Of a stretch of DNA of 64,000 nt, positions 22,827-35,206 are shown piece by piece. A model generated the notes under the pieces. That model made no database searches and was not told the DNA's origin. It was given only the letters and a program-made list of their open reading frames with translations. The first letter of the stretch is position 1; each line of letters starts with the position of its first letter. The DNA lies in NCBI RefSeq assembly GCF_949987535.1, contig NC_080079.1:6390001-6454000 (forward strand), given 5' to 3'. The translations under genes and the position numbers were made by a program. Origin of the DNA: Balaenoptera acutorostrata (lineage: Eukaryota; Chordata; Mammalia; Artiodactyla; Balaenopteridae).

Positions 22827-25800
22827 GTTTTTAGAGTTCATTTTCTTAATGGGTTAAGAATATTTATTCTTTTCCAGTAATTTACTGTAAACATCTCCCT
22901 AATTTGTCTTTCAGTTTTATTTATTTATGCTATTTCTTGGTATAAAAGGAATTCCAGTTTTTAATATTTAATTTATTAATCTTTGGTGAATTCGCCCATT
23001 CCTTTTGTGCTTACGAAGTCCTCTCCCATTTCAGTCAGTTAAGATCCACCTGTAACTTCTGTTTATTTTGTTGTCTGTTGACCATTCTGTCAACACTGGT
23101 TTTGAACCTGTCTTGGATTTACATTGGTGGAAGGGGTGGGCATCTTCTAAACTCTTCTGGACTTATTCGAGAATCTGATGAAGGCTGTGAACCGTCAGAA
23201 GATGCACCACTACTCAATATTTTGTATGCAAATTTCAGATATTCACAGAGCCCATAAGCCACTTCCCCAAGGATTCCCTGGTACTAAGGCTTTTCCTGTC
23301 TCTGTTTAAGCAGCTTGCCTGTGTACCATGTGAAACTAGGACTGTCTCTAATAGGAAAGATGTTTCTACTTGCTGGTGTCTTTTTCCTACCAGCAGTGAA
23401 TGCCTACAGAAGCGACGCCTTCAAGAGTTCCTTTAAACAGGCCCCGAAAAAGGCCTTCATTCTGTTTTATGAAACTGAGGAAATGTTACCCTTTAAACAT
23501 TAGTAACTGAAAAATCCACACTTCTCACTCCAGGCTGGTGTCTGTCTGTCTGGAGCTTTTCCGAGACATATGATACAGATTAAGCTCGCACTTTCCCTCC
23601 CATCACACAGGGAACTGGCATTAATTCCATGCAAGTGCGGTGCCTATTTGGAGGTGGCTCTGGTTCGGCAACACGGATTGAATCCACTGACACTTTGTAC
23701 TTTAGCATTACTAGTGCCATGTCCCACATGACATGACAGACACACAGCTACATGGCCAGCCCTGCTTTGTTCATCCAGACTTACCATCTACACTTTCTGG
23801 AAGGAAAGTGCTATCATAAACACCACAATAGTGGTCGGCCTCACATCTGAAGGGTGAGTTAGTTCTTTATAGAAAATGTTTGATCTTTCCATCAAATGTT
23901 CTGTGTGATTTTTAAAAATCAAGGACAGTTGAATCAACTCCTTCTCTTGTCCACAAATGGGCCTTTCTGGGCTACCATTTCCTTCTCGGGGAAATGAGCC
24001 TTGGAACTCAAGCTTCTCAAACTAACTCCTCAGCCTTGATGGAGGAAACAAACTTTCATTTCTTTTTCATCCTGTCAGCTCTTTTAGAGGAAAATAATTC
24101 AGTGTATTCATCTAGCTTTTAGCTGACTGCTGCCAAGTTCTCCTGAACCACAGCCTGAGCATGAAAGGCAAAGTGTGGGCTTGAGAAAAGGCTAGAAAAA
24201 TGATGAAAAAAATCAGAGGTCGCAGGGGTGTGTGGTCACCTACGATTGTGTGCATAGGCAGGGAGCATGACAGACTATCTTTGCTCTGCTTGGCATTGCA
24301 TTGGCCCTGCCCTACCTTGTATATTAGGTTAGCAATCCACCAGGAATGGGCCCTTAAATGAGGAGATCAGACAGACCAGCATCCATTTCCATCTTATAAG
24401 CCGCAACAGAAGCGCCAGGGGAGGTCTTCTGCACTGACAGCTGCTGGATAGAGAGTTTATCTCAGGCTCTGGAAGGGAAAGAGGAGGAAAGGAAAACAGG
24501 GCAAGTTCCAGGAGTGGCTACAGAAGGATCCCAGAGGGTTTTGAGAGGCTTTCTGATGATGGTTAATCTTAAGGTATTTTAGGTGTTTTTTCTCTGATTA
24601 CAAAAGTGTTCAAAATCATCCAACTTTGTACCCCAGAAAAGTCAATTTTACTGTATGATCGTTTTTTAAAGAGTAATGTATAATAAGGGGAGGAAATACA
24701 CATGCACACCGAACACGTGTCTTGAGCAGAATTCTGGAGGGGCGTCTTCGGGCAGCAGGCTTGAGCTCTGACGCCCAGGTAGGGGGAGAGATGGGGGCAC
24801 ATGAGCTCAAGAGCTGTGCTTCATAGAGCGAAAGGATCACTTTCCCTCACCCCAGACATCATTTGTAAAGTCAACCGACTTGACTTCAGGGAGGGAAGGG
24901 GGCCCGAGAAGCACTGGGCCGAGCCAGCGACTCTAGGAGAAATAACATCGGATGCCGAGTTTTACGTTTCCCTTTTCTGCCCGTACATCCCCAAACCTCA
25001 GCGCCGGGGGCTAACCATCGCGGCCTCGTGCCGGTCTTGAGTTGGTCGGCAGATGAAGGAGAGGCTGCAGTCTCACCAGGGGCACGTGTGCAGGGGGAGG
25101 ACGGCCTCCTGCAGAGTCAGGCCTGAGCTGTGGGGAGAGGACCCAGACAGCAGCCTGGAGGAGCCCAGGGTGGGAGGTGGCAGGCGCAGCCCCCCGACAC
25201 AGACACCACCCAGGGACCCTGATACCATCACACAAGAGAGGGGCTCAAGTTACTAAATATGAATTTAAAAATAAGTGTGACTCAAAAGACTAGAAAATGT
25301 GAAGACATTCAGGTGACATTCTCACCCACCAACACCAGTGTGCCTAACTTGTGTGAGAAAAGGAAAGGATTGGGGACAAACTCTGGGAGTTTTGTTAAAT
25401 TTCTAGGATGTGGCAAACTGAAATCCTTTACGCAGTGTATTATAATTAATAGGCTTCATTCATTCATTCATTTAAAGTTTAAATAAAAACACGTTCAATG
25501 TCACATCTACGGAATAGATTTCTCTGCTCACAGAATTATGTCTAGAGAAGGCTGTGCTAAGAAGTTGGAGATCGAAACGCAGTTTTCTGCTGTCAGTCTG
25601 AAATGTGCCAGGACTCTAATGGGAGTGTAAGTGGCACCTTCAATCCGTAGATGGGCCATTCTTCTAACACGTAAAAATCGCATGAAAGCATCACTTAGCA
25701 TTTATCTGTATTTTTGTTAAGGTTTGCCCCTTAAAATGGCATTTGAACTATACGTGCTGATGTGTGGTCATACTTGATCTGGACTGTTTTATTTTTTTAA

Positions 25801-26189
25801 GCCCTTAGTTTCCTGGAAAACGTTAGGACGTGCTTTTTCTCCGTGGAATCTTATCAGTGAGTTATACTACTGACATGACTGGTTAAGATTGTTTTTCCAG
25901 TCAGATTAGCTTCTTCACTAGAACAATAGGAAGCAAAAAACGACGACCGCATCTGTCTCTTAGATTGATTTTTGCTGAATTAAAGTCCCTTCCTGAGACA
26001 GCAGATGGGCCTGTGAGAATATTTTCCAACCCTATTTCTGGCACAACTGGTCTGTGCTGCAGAAATTTCAGCAATGGCAGGATTAATTTCTATTTTTATT
26101 CTTATAACCAAGTGGTCTAGAAATGCCTATGTGTGTTGGAGTTATTTTACTAGGTGTTTTGGTATAAGGAGCTTCTCAGCTGTGTTTTG

Positions 26190-26405
26190 AATTGCTATAA
26201 AATAGCGAGCACGTACTGAACGCCAGTTATGTGGCTGATGCTTCCGGGCTAAGCACTTTGCAGGCATTTCTAACGCTCTCGAGGAGGCCTAGGAGGCGGA
26301 TACTGCCAACAGCCCCATTTTACAGAGGAGAAGACAAGGCAAAGTGAGGCTAAGTAGCAAGACCCCCCAGAGCAGGAGAGCCAGGGCTCAAACCCATGTT
26401 CTCCA
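26190..26405 (-). repeat. MIR SINE
   Basis: 'cgagcacgtactgaacgcca', 'gctaagcactttgcaggcat', 'agccccattttacagaggag' and 'agccagggctcaaacccatg' follow the reverse MIR consensus over most of its length. Confidence 0.88.
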
Positions 26406-28749
26406 CCTGCAGTCTTAAAATGGGTGCCCGAGCAGGTGGATGGAGAGAGGGGAGGGAGGCAGAAACTGCAGAAGACTGGGGTGGTGAGCACGTGTCAGAT
26501 CACTGGCTGCCTTGATGACCTTTAATTCATTTGCCCCACTTTTGCCACAGAGATAAAGGTGAAGGGCGGGGGCGGGGGTACCTTCTGGCATCGTGCAGAG
26601 CCTCAGACTGTAACGAGAAAGCCTTGCATTTCTCTTTGCTTTTGCTTGTAACAGTATCATACTCCAGCCATTCTTGTCTAATATTGTCTTTCTTGGAACC
26701 AGCCCTTGTTCAGAACCATAGCAGTAGTTGCATTGCATTCCGGATATTCGCAGCATCTTAAATGAAAAATCCTCCATGGATTTTTTTGGAGAGGTGGAGA
26801 TTTTCAGTTCAGCGTTTCTGACAAACATGACATTTCTCCTCATCCACACCTTACCTGTGTCTGTAGAACGTACAACACACCGTATTTTGTAAAACAAGAC
26901 TGGCCAATCTTGTACGTCTCTTCTAAGACTGTAGAGCAATCAGACTTGGCTTAAGTAGCCTCAGAGGGAGCGGGGGAGAGCTATTTCAAGGAGCCCTCCC
27001 TCTCCCAACCCACACAAAGAGTGATGAACAATTAACACAGGCTCTTAGTCGTGAGCAATAACTACTCATTCATAAATGCTTTATAAGGATATAAATAGGA
27101 GCAAAAAAAATTAATTTAGACCATGATTTAGGAACCATCAGGTGATAGCTGGTCGCTCTGAGGCTGAGCCCAGACTTTCAAAGTCATCTTCAACAGAATG
27201 AATTCAGTATCTGAATGGATTTGAAAGAGGATTTGCACCCTTGTGACCTGTGTGGGTGTCCGATACTTAAACCAGCACTTGCAAGAATCCATTCGCCAAG
27301 ATGTTCTCCCAAGGCAGTGAGATGAAATACAAGAAAACTAATCATTATAAAAGCCTTCGTGACTACAGGGAAACCTAAAGCTAATAACTGAGAAAACGTG
27401 ATGGGAAGCGTCCTCTGTGCCTTCTCTCTGCTCCCCAGATTTCACCCTTTTGCCCAGGTGTTCTCTGAGACCCTCTCCTCCTGAGTCTTTCTGCAGTCCT
27501 CCCAGGGGGTCTCCGTACTCACCTGCTGCCTCAGCCCAGAGTTACCCGGACACCTGTCCTGCCCCATTTCAGAAGGCACAAGACTGAGTTATTCATCTCC
27601 AGGTACACCTAAACCCAGGCCCTTGAACACAGTAGACGTGTAGGAAATATGCTGAATTGATGTGAGTTTTCAGTAGTCAATAATAAGCCTTGTCACTGGC
27701 TCACTTACTCCCTGGGGGGGCGGGAGGGGCTGCCATATCAGTGAGTCATGAGTTAGCAGAAATTTGAGCCACTTACGCCTATAAATGTAAAGTGTAGTTA
27801 CCAAGGTTTTGGACTCCTGCTAACCTCTGCCTGCCCAGTACTTCCAGAAATTGCAGCTAAAATTTTTTGGGTTTCATATGATACACTGATTTTTTTTCTC
27901 TATCCAAGCCATTTATTTGAAACACCAACTATATGTAGGATAAAGTCAGTGTTACATGCTTGTCAGTAACTGTAGAAATACAGAACCAGTGAAAACCTTT
28001 GTACAACCGTAATGATACTCAAAAGAGAAATGTATCATTTTACAATGCTTCACACAGAGGAATTCAGCTTTGAAGGTATCTAAATAAAAATACATTTCTT
28101 TAAAAAATACTATGTACAATTGAAGTGTAAACAAGTTTTACAAAGTACTAGTCATGCAGGTTGTAGAAAACACTTGCATAGGACATGAAATCAGTTTAAG
28201 AAAAATTTCTGAGCCTTTAGCATTGAAGGCACTTGACTTTATACCAGTAACAGTACAACCACAAGAAATGCAGTGTTGTAGAAAATACACTAATATTTAC
28301 ATGACAAACCCATCTGATGTCTCTAAAGGCACTGCACGTGGAAGCACCCTTATCTCCCTGGAGAGAAATAACTTCAGAGGGAAGCCGTTTAACTCATTAC
28401 AGTATTCAACGGCACGTTTGTTTTCCACTCACTTCTGTTATTATAAACACCCAGATTGTACATGAAAAAAATGGACGCCTGATACTTTACCTTTATATTT
28501 CGTAACAGGCAATGGATGCCTATAATAAAAAATTCCATCAGTGTAAAGGGTTATTCAGAAAACAGTCTCTCTCCCACCTTTGTCACCAGGCTCCTTCCCA
28601 GGAGCAATCATTGCTACTAGGCTTTTGTAAAATGTAATTTAGAATACAGTGAAAAGTCGCTTCTACCTGTCTCTCTCTGCAGAGTGAGAGATTATGGAAA
28701 ATTTGGAAATTTCAGACACTCAAAATTGGAGAGGAAGGTACAGTGAAAC

Positions 28750-29319
28750 CTGGCCGCCTGTCACGCATCTTCAGCAACCATCACCTTGCTGTCACTCTTA
28801 TTTCAAACCTTAGATCCTTATTTTGGATTCAAATGGCAGCACACTCCGTACTTCTTTCTACTTTGGTTATTCCAGATCCACCTCATCCTTTTCACTGGCT
28901 GTGTAGTATTTCATGGTAGAACCACACTGTAAATTCTTTAACCTGTCCCTTACTGATGGCCACATGGGTGGTTTCCAATCATTTGCTACTTCAAACAGGC
29001 ATATTCTTGCCCAGGTACCTTGGGCCAATGCATGACGATGGACGTGGGATAAAGTCCTGGGAGCACAATTGCTGATCAAAGGCCATATGCATTTAGAAAT
29101 TTGGTAGATGAGGCAGAAATGCTTCTAAAGGAGTCATCCCAATTTCTGTTCCCAAAGTCTTCACCAATATAGTGCGTTCAGAGATTTTTTTATCTTTGCC
29201 AACATGACAGGTTGGAAAAAAAAGTATCTACATTTTTCTTCCTAAAAATGAGATGGAGGATCTTTTCACAGGTTTAAAATCCATTTGTTTTTTCCCTTTT
29301 TCATAAACTGTGTTGTCGC
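28750..29319 (-). mobile_element. Degraded L1-like sequence
   Basis: 'ctggctgtgtagtatttcat', 'ggccacatgggtggtttcca' and 'gggagcacaattgctgatca' resemble the reverse complement of the end of L1 ORF2. All frames are broken. The family is not resolved. Confidence 0.55.
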
Positions 29320-29336
29320 CTCCTTTGCCACTTTTT
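29320..29336. repeat. Target-site duplication of the SINE at 29337-29654
   Basis: CTCCTTTGCCACTTTTT occurs here and again exactly at 29655-29671, a 17-base duplication that flanks the SINE and its long tail. Confidence 0.85.
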
Positions 29337-29654
29337 TTTTTATAAAGATCAAAGTTTACATAGTTTTTTTTTGTTTTAATTTATTTATTTTTGGCTGTGT
29401 TGGGTCTTCGTTTCTGTGCGAGGGCTTTCTCTAGTTGCGGCAAGCAGGGGCCACTCTTCATCGCGGTGCGCGGGCCTCTCACTATCGCGGCCTCTCTTGT
29501 TGCGGAGCACAGGCTCCAGACGCGCAGGCTCAGTAGTTGTGGCTCACGGGCCTAGTTGCTCTGCGGCATATGGGATCTTCCCAGACCAGGGCTCGAACCT
29601 GTGTCCCCTGCATTGGCAGGCAGATTCTCAACCACTGCGCCACCAGGGAAGCCC
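29337..29654 (-). mobile_element. CHR-type SINE with an extended tail
   Basis: The body (about 29380-29654) is the same SINE as at 21241-21527, with 'tgggtcttcgtttctgtgcg' and 'gggctcgaacctgtgtcccc'. The tail side has two T-runs separated by about 22 bases of non-SINE sequence (ataaagatcaaagtttacat...), all inside the 17-base target duplication. Confidence 0.9.
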
Positions 29655-29671
29655 CTCCTTTGCCACTTTTT

Positions 29672-30397
29672 ATTGTCATGTTTAGAAAGGCTTGTCTACC
29701 CAAAGATTACAAGTATGTTTTTCTATTTCTTATACCTTCATGATCTTTTCTTCACATTTAAATATTTGACCCATCTGCTCTTTAGTGTATAAAATGAAGT
29801 AGGAATCCAACTTTATTTTTCTAGATGACCACCTAACTAATCCTCAACACTGTTCACTGTATTTGTGTACTTATTTGTCCATTACTGGCTTATCTTTTAT
29901 TTATTAGATTTACCTGGTTTCTCCTCAACTCCTCCTACCCCCAAAGAACCAGCTCTAGATTTTATATATGACTTTCCTTTTACTATTGTTAGACCACAGA
30001 AACATTACTTTCATTACTTTCATTTCCCCTCTACAAATCTGAGATAGTATCTCTCTCATTGGACTTTGTGATAATTAAATGAAAATATCTAACATTATTA
30101 GAATGTCTGTAGTGTCTTTGCTAAATGATAGTAATTAATTTTTTATTTCACTAATTATTTTCTGCTTTTATCTTTATCACTTCCATCTTTAGGTTTATTT
30201 TCTTTCTCTAACTTCTTAGATCATTATTTCATTTTTATTCATACTTTTATTCATACTTGATTACACGGCATGTAAGTCTAGGAATTTCCCAAACACTGCT
30301 CTGTCTGTACTTACTCTAATTTGTAGTGTTTTCCATATTTATAATTTTTAAATAATCTATGTTTTCTCTTTTGTTTTCTCCTTTGGCCCAAAGATTG
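29672..30397 (-). mobile_element. Degraded L1-like sequence between two SINEs
   Basis: 'tttagtgtataaaatgaagt', 'tctttctctaacttcttaga' and 'tgtaagtctaggaatttccc' resemble reverse-strand old L1 ORF2 sequence. The fragment is broken by SINE insertions on both sides. Assignment is by phrase similarity only. Confidence 0.5.
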
Positions 30398-30408
30398 AAA
30401 TTAATTCT

Positions 30409-30699
30409 AGGGCTTCCCTGGTGGCACAGTGGTTAAGAATCTGCCTGCCAATGCAGGGGACATGGGCTCAAGCCCTGGTCCGGGAAGATCCCACATGCCA
30501 CGGAGCAACTAAGCCCGTGTGCCACAATTACTGAAGCCCACGTGCCTAGAGCCCATGCTCCTCAATAAGAGAAGCCACTGCAATGAGAAGCCTGTGCACC
30601 TAAACGAAGAGTAGCCCCCGCTCGCTGCAATTAAAGAAAGCCCGCGCGCAGCAACAAAGACCCAATGCAGCCAAAAATAAACTAAATTTATAAAAAAGA
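30409..30699 (+). mobile_element. CHR-type tRNA-derived SINE, sense strand
   Basis: It starts gggcttccctggtggcacag, continues 'gccaatgcaggggacatggg' and 'ggtccgggaagatcccacat', and ends with an A-rich tail. AAATTAATTCT flanks it at 30398-30408 and 30700-30710, an 11-base target duplication. This is the only CHR SINE in the window in the same orientation as ADAM12. Confidence 0.93.
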
Positions 30700-30730
30700 A
30701 AATTAATTCTGTTATTATTAATATTTTAAA

Positions 30731-31136
30731 TACAGATTTCCCTGCTATCTGAAAGCAGAGCGTTCCTGTGAAACCCTTCATAAGCCAAAATGGCATAAAG
30801 TAAAGAAGCGATTACCTTGGGACACATATTGTTAAGGGATGCAAAAAATAAATCGCGATAAAGCACAGATGCTCGCAGACACGGTTCGAAGCCCTGGCAG
30901 CCTGATGCTCACGGGGAAGGAGCGTGGCCGAGCCCCTCCCTCTGCTCAGGGTGAGCTGCCGCTACAGCGGCTGCTGCCCCAAAACAACGCTGAAAGCTTT
31001 TTTTTGCTTTTTGCCTGTTTTTGTAAAAGCAAAGATCCTCTTTGGATTTCTTTCAGTTAAGTGAAAACAGGTACTAATGTAGGTCTTTTGTAAAAGTGAG
31101 GTAAAGCAAACTTTCAAAAATTGGGGAATACCTGTA
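30731..31136. mobile_element. Probable non-autonomous DNA transposon with inverted ends
   Basis: The left end reads tacagatttccctgctatct, and the right end ggggaatacctgta is its imperfect inverted repeat. TTTAAA flanks both ends. The interior includes 'agcagagcgttcctgtgaaa' and 'gccaaaatggcataaagtaa', which I recall from old hAT/Tip100-type mammalian repeats. The family name is not certain. Confidence 0.55.
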
Positions 31137-31629
31137 TTTAAAATATGTAAAAGTAAAAATGATCTAAAATTCACCCATATTTATACTACATAGAAATAAC
31201 CATTGTTACCTGTTTTTCTATGTATACACCTATTTAAATTTCAGATATATAATATGCATACATTTCTTTTTTAAAAAAAAGGAAAAATTAAACAATATAG
31301 ACTACCTCAGCCCCCCTCCAGGTATAATCTCTGTCCTAAGTTTGGTGTTGATTTTCTATAGCACTTTTCAAATATTTTTAGGTAAATAGGTTATCTGTGA
31401 AAATATATAGTATTTTGTGTTTTTCAGTTTATATAAATGGTATGAAACTAAGCATAACAAAATGTGTTACTTAAACTCAGCTGTGTTTTACTTTTTGTTT
31501 CTGGACGTTTTCTTTGGTTCTTATTCAGGCATGAGGCTTGTGTTTTATTTTAAATACAGTAGGAAAATTTGTTCCAATAATTTCCAAATCTAAACTCTTT
31601 GGGTGTGTCACTGCTGAGTTTTTTTATTG

Positions 31630-31630
<1 letters not shown>

Positions 31631-31662
<32 letters not shown>
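31631..31662. repeat. (TC)n simple repeat
   Basis: A run of CT units with one internal GT step. Confidence 0.9.
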
Positions 31663-32360
31663 ATGATTCCCTGCTTCTTTGGGTGCTTGGTCATTTACTG
31701 TGAGCTACTTACTTTTCTGGAAAATTCTCTGGGAGCTCTTTCAGGTCTAGGATGAAGTCCGTTCCTCCAGAGAGGGTGTAATTTGCCTCTGTCAGGTGCC
31801 CAGGGCAGCACCAGCTTGAGGCCCCTTGAAATGGCTCAGGGCTTATGAGCCACCCACATGATGTGATATCAGCTTCAGGTCCTCAGGGGCAATTTGTGGT
31901 TATAGGTTGGTCTGCCCAGCACCAAGAGAACTCTCCTTGTGTCTGCTAGGGATGGACAATAGTATGTGTTTACTTCTAGAACATTCTTACCCTGAGGTAC
32001 AGTCCTTTGCATGGCCCAGCTTTATCAAGGAGAGGTCAGGAAGAGAATGGTGCCCTACTGAACTGAGGCTGGTGCTGACCTTCGACTCCTGCATCCCTCA
32101 CCTTAAAAGGGTATCAAAACCAAAACCCAGGTTTCCCTAATTTGGCAAATGCCTATAGTTTCAGTGTACTACTTACCCCTCTGGGCTTCTCCTTTCACTT
32201 AGTTGTTGGCCTGATAACATCTTACTATCTTGTAGCTCTTTGATGCTTTTAAGAAACATTTTAATTTTTTTTTCTCACTGAATTTATTTTTATATCAAAA
32301 ACTATAGTTTTTCATTAAGAAATGTTATTCATGTTAACATGTAATGAGTTATAGTGTTAT

Positions 32361-35206
32361 TTTTATTTTTAAAATTTTTTATTTTATGTTGGAGTAAAGT
32401 TGATTAACAATGTTGTGTTAGTTTCAGGTGTACAGCAAAGTGATTCAGTTATACATGTATATACATATATCTATTCTTTTTCAAGTTCTTTTCCCATTAA
32501 GGTTATTACAGAATATTGAACAGAGTTCCTTGTGCTATACAGTAGGTCCTTGTTGGTTATCTATTTTATATATAGTAGTGTGTATATGTCAATCCCAACC
32601 TCCCAATCTATCCCTCCCCCACCCACCCTTACCCCTGGTAACCGTAAGTTCGTTCTCTAAGCCTGTGAATCTGTTTCTGTTTTGTAATTAGTTCATTTAT
32701 ATAATTTTTTAAAATTCTGCATATAAGTGATATCATATGGTTTTTGTCTTTCTCTGTCTGACTTCCTTCAGTATGATAGTCCCCAGTTCCATCCATGTTG
32801 CTGCAAATTTCATTCTTTTTAATGGCTGAGTAATATTCCATCTTAAATATGTACCACAACTTTATCCATTCATCTGTTGATGGACATTTAGGTTGCTTCC
32901 ATGTCTTGGCTATTGCAAACAGCACTGCAATGAACATTGGGGTGCATGTATCCTTTTGAACCATGGTTTTCTCGGGATATATGCCCTGGAGTAGGGTTGC
33001 TGGATCATATGGGAGCTCTATTTTTAGTTTTTTAAGGAATCTCCCCACTGTTCTCCATAGTGGCTGTACCAATTTACATTCCCACCAACAGTGTAAGAGG
33101 GTTCCCTTTGCTCTACACCCTCTCCAGCATTTATTGTCTGTAGACTTTTTGATGATGGCCATTCTGACTGGTGTGAGGTGATATCTCATTGTAGTTTTGA
33201 TCTGCATTTCTCTAATAATTAGTAATGTTGAGCATCTTTTCATGTGCCTCTTGGCCATCTGTATATCATCTTTGAAGAAATGTCTGTTTAGGTCTTCTGC
33301 CCATTTTTTGATTGGGTCGTTTGTTTTTTTGATATTGAGCTGCATGAGCTGTTTGTAAATTTTGGAGATTAATCCCTTGTCGGTCACATCATTTGAAAAT
33401 ATTTCCTCCCACTCTGTGGGTTGTCTTCTCATTCTCTTTATGGTTTCCTTTGCTGTACAAAAGCTTTTGAGTTTAATTAGGTCCCATTTGTTTATTTTTG
33501 TTTTTATTTCCATCACTCTAGGAGAAGGATCACAAAAGATCTTGCTGCGATTTATGTCAAAGTGTGTTCTGCCTATCCAGTCTTACATTTAGGTCTTTAA
33601 TCCATTTTGAGTTTATTTTTGTTTATGCTGTTAGAGAATGTTTTAATTTCATTTTTTTACATGTAGCTGTCCAGTTTTCCCAGCACCATTTACTGAAGAG
33701 ACTACCTTTTCTCCATTGTATAGTCTTGCCCCCTGTGTCATAGATTAATTGACCATAGGTGCGTGTGTTTCTTTCTGGACTTTTTATCCTGTTCCGTTGA
33801 TCTATATGTCTGTTTTGTGCCAGTACCATACTGTTTTGATGACTATAACTTTGTAGTATAGTCTGAAGTCAGGGAACCTGATTCCTCCAGCTCTGTTTTT
33901 CTTTCTCAAGATTGCTTTGGCTGTACAGGGTCTTTTGTGTCTCCATACAAATTTAAAATTTTCTTGTTCTAGTTCTGTGAAAAATGCCATTGGTAATTTG
34001 ATAGGGATTGCATTGAATCTGTAGATTGCCTTGGGTAGTATAGTCATTTTGGCAATATTGATGCTTCCAATCCAAGAACATGGTATATCTTTCCATCTGT
34101 TTGTGTCATCTAAGATTTCTCTCATCAGCGTCATAGTTTTTGGAGTAGTTGCCTCCTTAGGTAGGTTTATTCCTAGGTATTTTACTCTTTTTGATGTGAT
34201 GGTAAATGGGATTGTTTCTTTAATTTCTCTTTCTGATCTTTTACTGTTAGTGTATAGAAATGCAGCAGACTTCTGTGTATTAATTTTGTATCCTGCAACT
34301 TTACCTAATTCATTGATGAGCTCTAGTAGTTTTCTGGTAGCATCTTTAGGATTCTCTATGTATAGTATCATGTCATCTGCAAACAGTGACAGTTTTACTT
34401 CTTCTTTGCCAATTTGGATTCCTTTTATTTCTTTTTCATCTCTGATTGCCATGGCCAGGACTTCTAAAACTATGTTGAATAAAAGTGGTGAGAGTGGACA
34501 TCCTTGTCTTGTTCCTGATCTTATAGGAAATGCTTTCAGCTTTCCCCCATTGAGTATTATGCTAGCTGTAGGTTTGTCATATATGACCTTTATTATCTTG
34601 AGGTAGGTTCCCTCTACATCCACTTTCTGGAGAGTTTTTATCATAAATCGGTGTTGAATTTTATCAAAAGATTTTTCTGCATCTATCGAGATGATCATAT
34701 GGTTTTTATTCTTCAGTTTGTTGACATAGTGTATCACTGATTTGTGGATATTGAAAAATCCTTGCATCCCTGGGATAAATGCCACTTGATCATGGTGTAT
34801 GATCCTTTTAATGTGTTGTTGGATTCAGTTTGCTAGTATCTTGTTGAGGATTTTTGAGTCTATGTTCATCAGTGATATTGGTCTGTAATTTTCTTTTTTT
34901 GTGGTATCTTTGTCTGGTTTTGGTATCAGGGTGATGGTGGCCTCATAGAATGAGTTTGGAAGTGTTCCTTCCTCTGCAATTTTTTGGAAGAGTTTCAGAA
35001 GGATAGGTGTTAACTCTTCTTCAGTGTTTGATAGAATTCGCCTGTGAAGCCATCTGGTCCTGGATTTTTGTTTGTTGGAAGTTTTTTAATCACAGTTTCA
35101 ATTTCAGTACTTGTGATTGGTCTGTTCATATTTTCTGTTTCTCCTGATTCAGTCTTGGGAGATTGTACCTTACTAAGAATTTGTCCATTTCTTCTATTAA
35201 ATACAT
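32361..35206 (-). mobile_element. 5'-truncated L1, 2.8 kb, decayed ORF2
   Basis: The 3' end (32361 onward: 'gttggagtaaagttgattaa', 'gtgctatacagtaggtcctt') is followed by ORF2 in pieces. One frame at 32629-33516 holds the C-terminal CWRGC...CWWEC. Another at 33802-34785 holds the reverse transcriptase, including [12 protein letters not shown]. Between them the frame is lost by shifts near 33530-33640. The match continues to about 35205, where the element stops within the reverse transcriptase. It is clearly older than copies A and B. Confidence 0.92.

Noticed and set aside
26415..26939. A 174-codon - strand frame
   Set aside because: No domain, no splice context and no family resemblance; it lies inside an ADAM12 intron.
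21241..30699. tRNA genes at the SINE promoters
   Set aside because: The A and B boxes belong to tRNA-derived SINEs with target duplications and tails; there is no complete cloverleaf.
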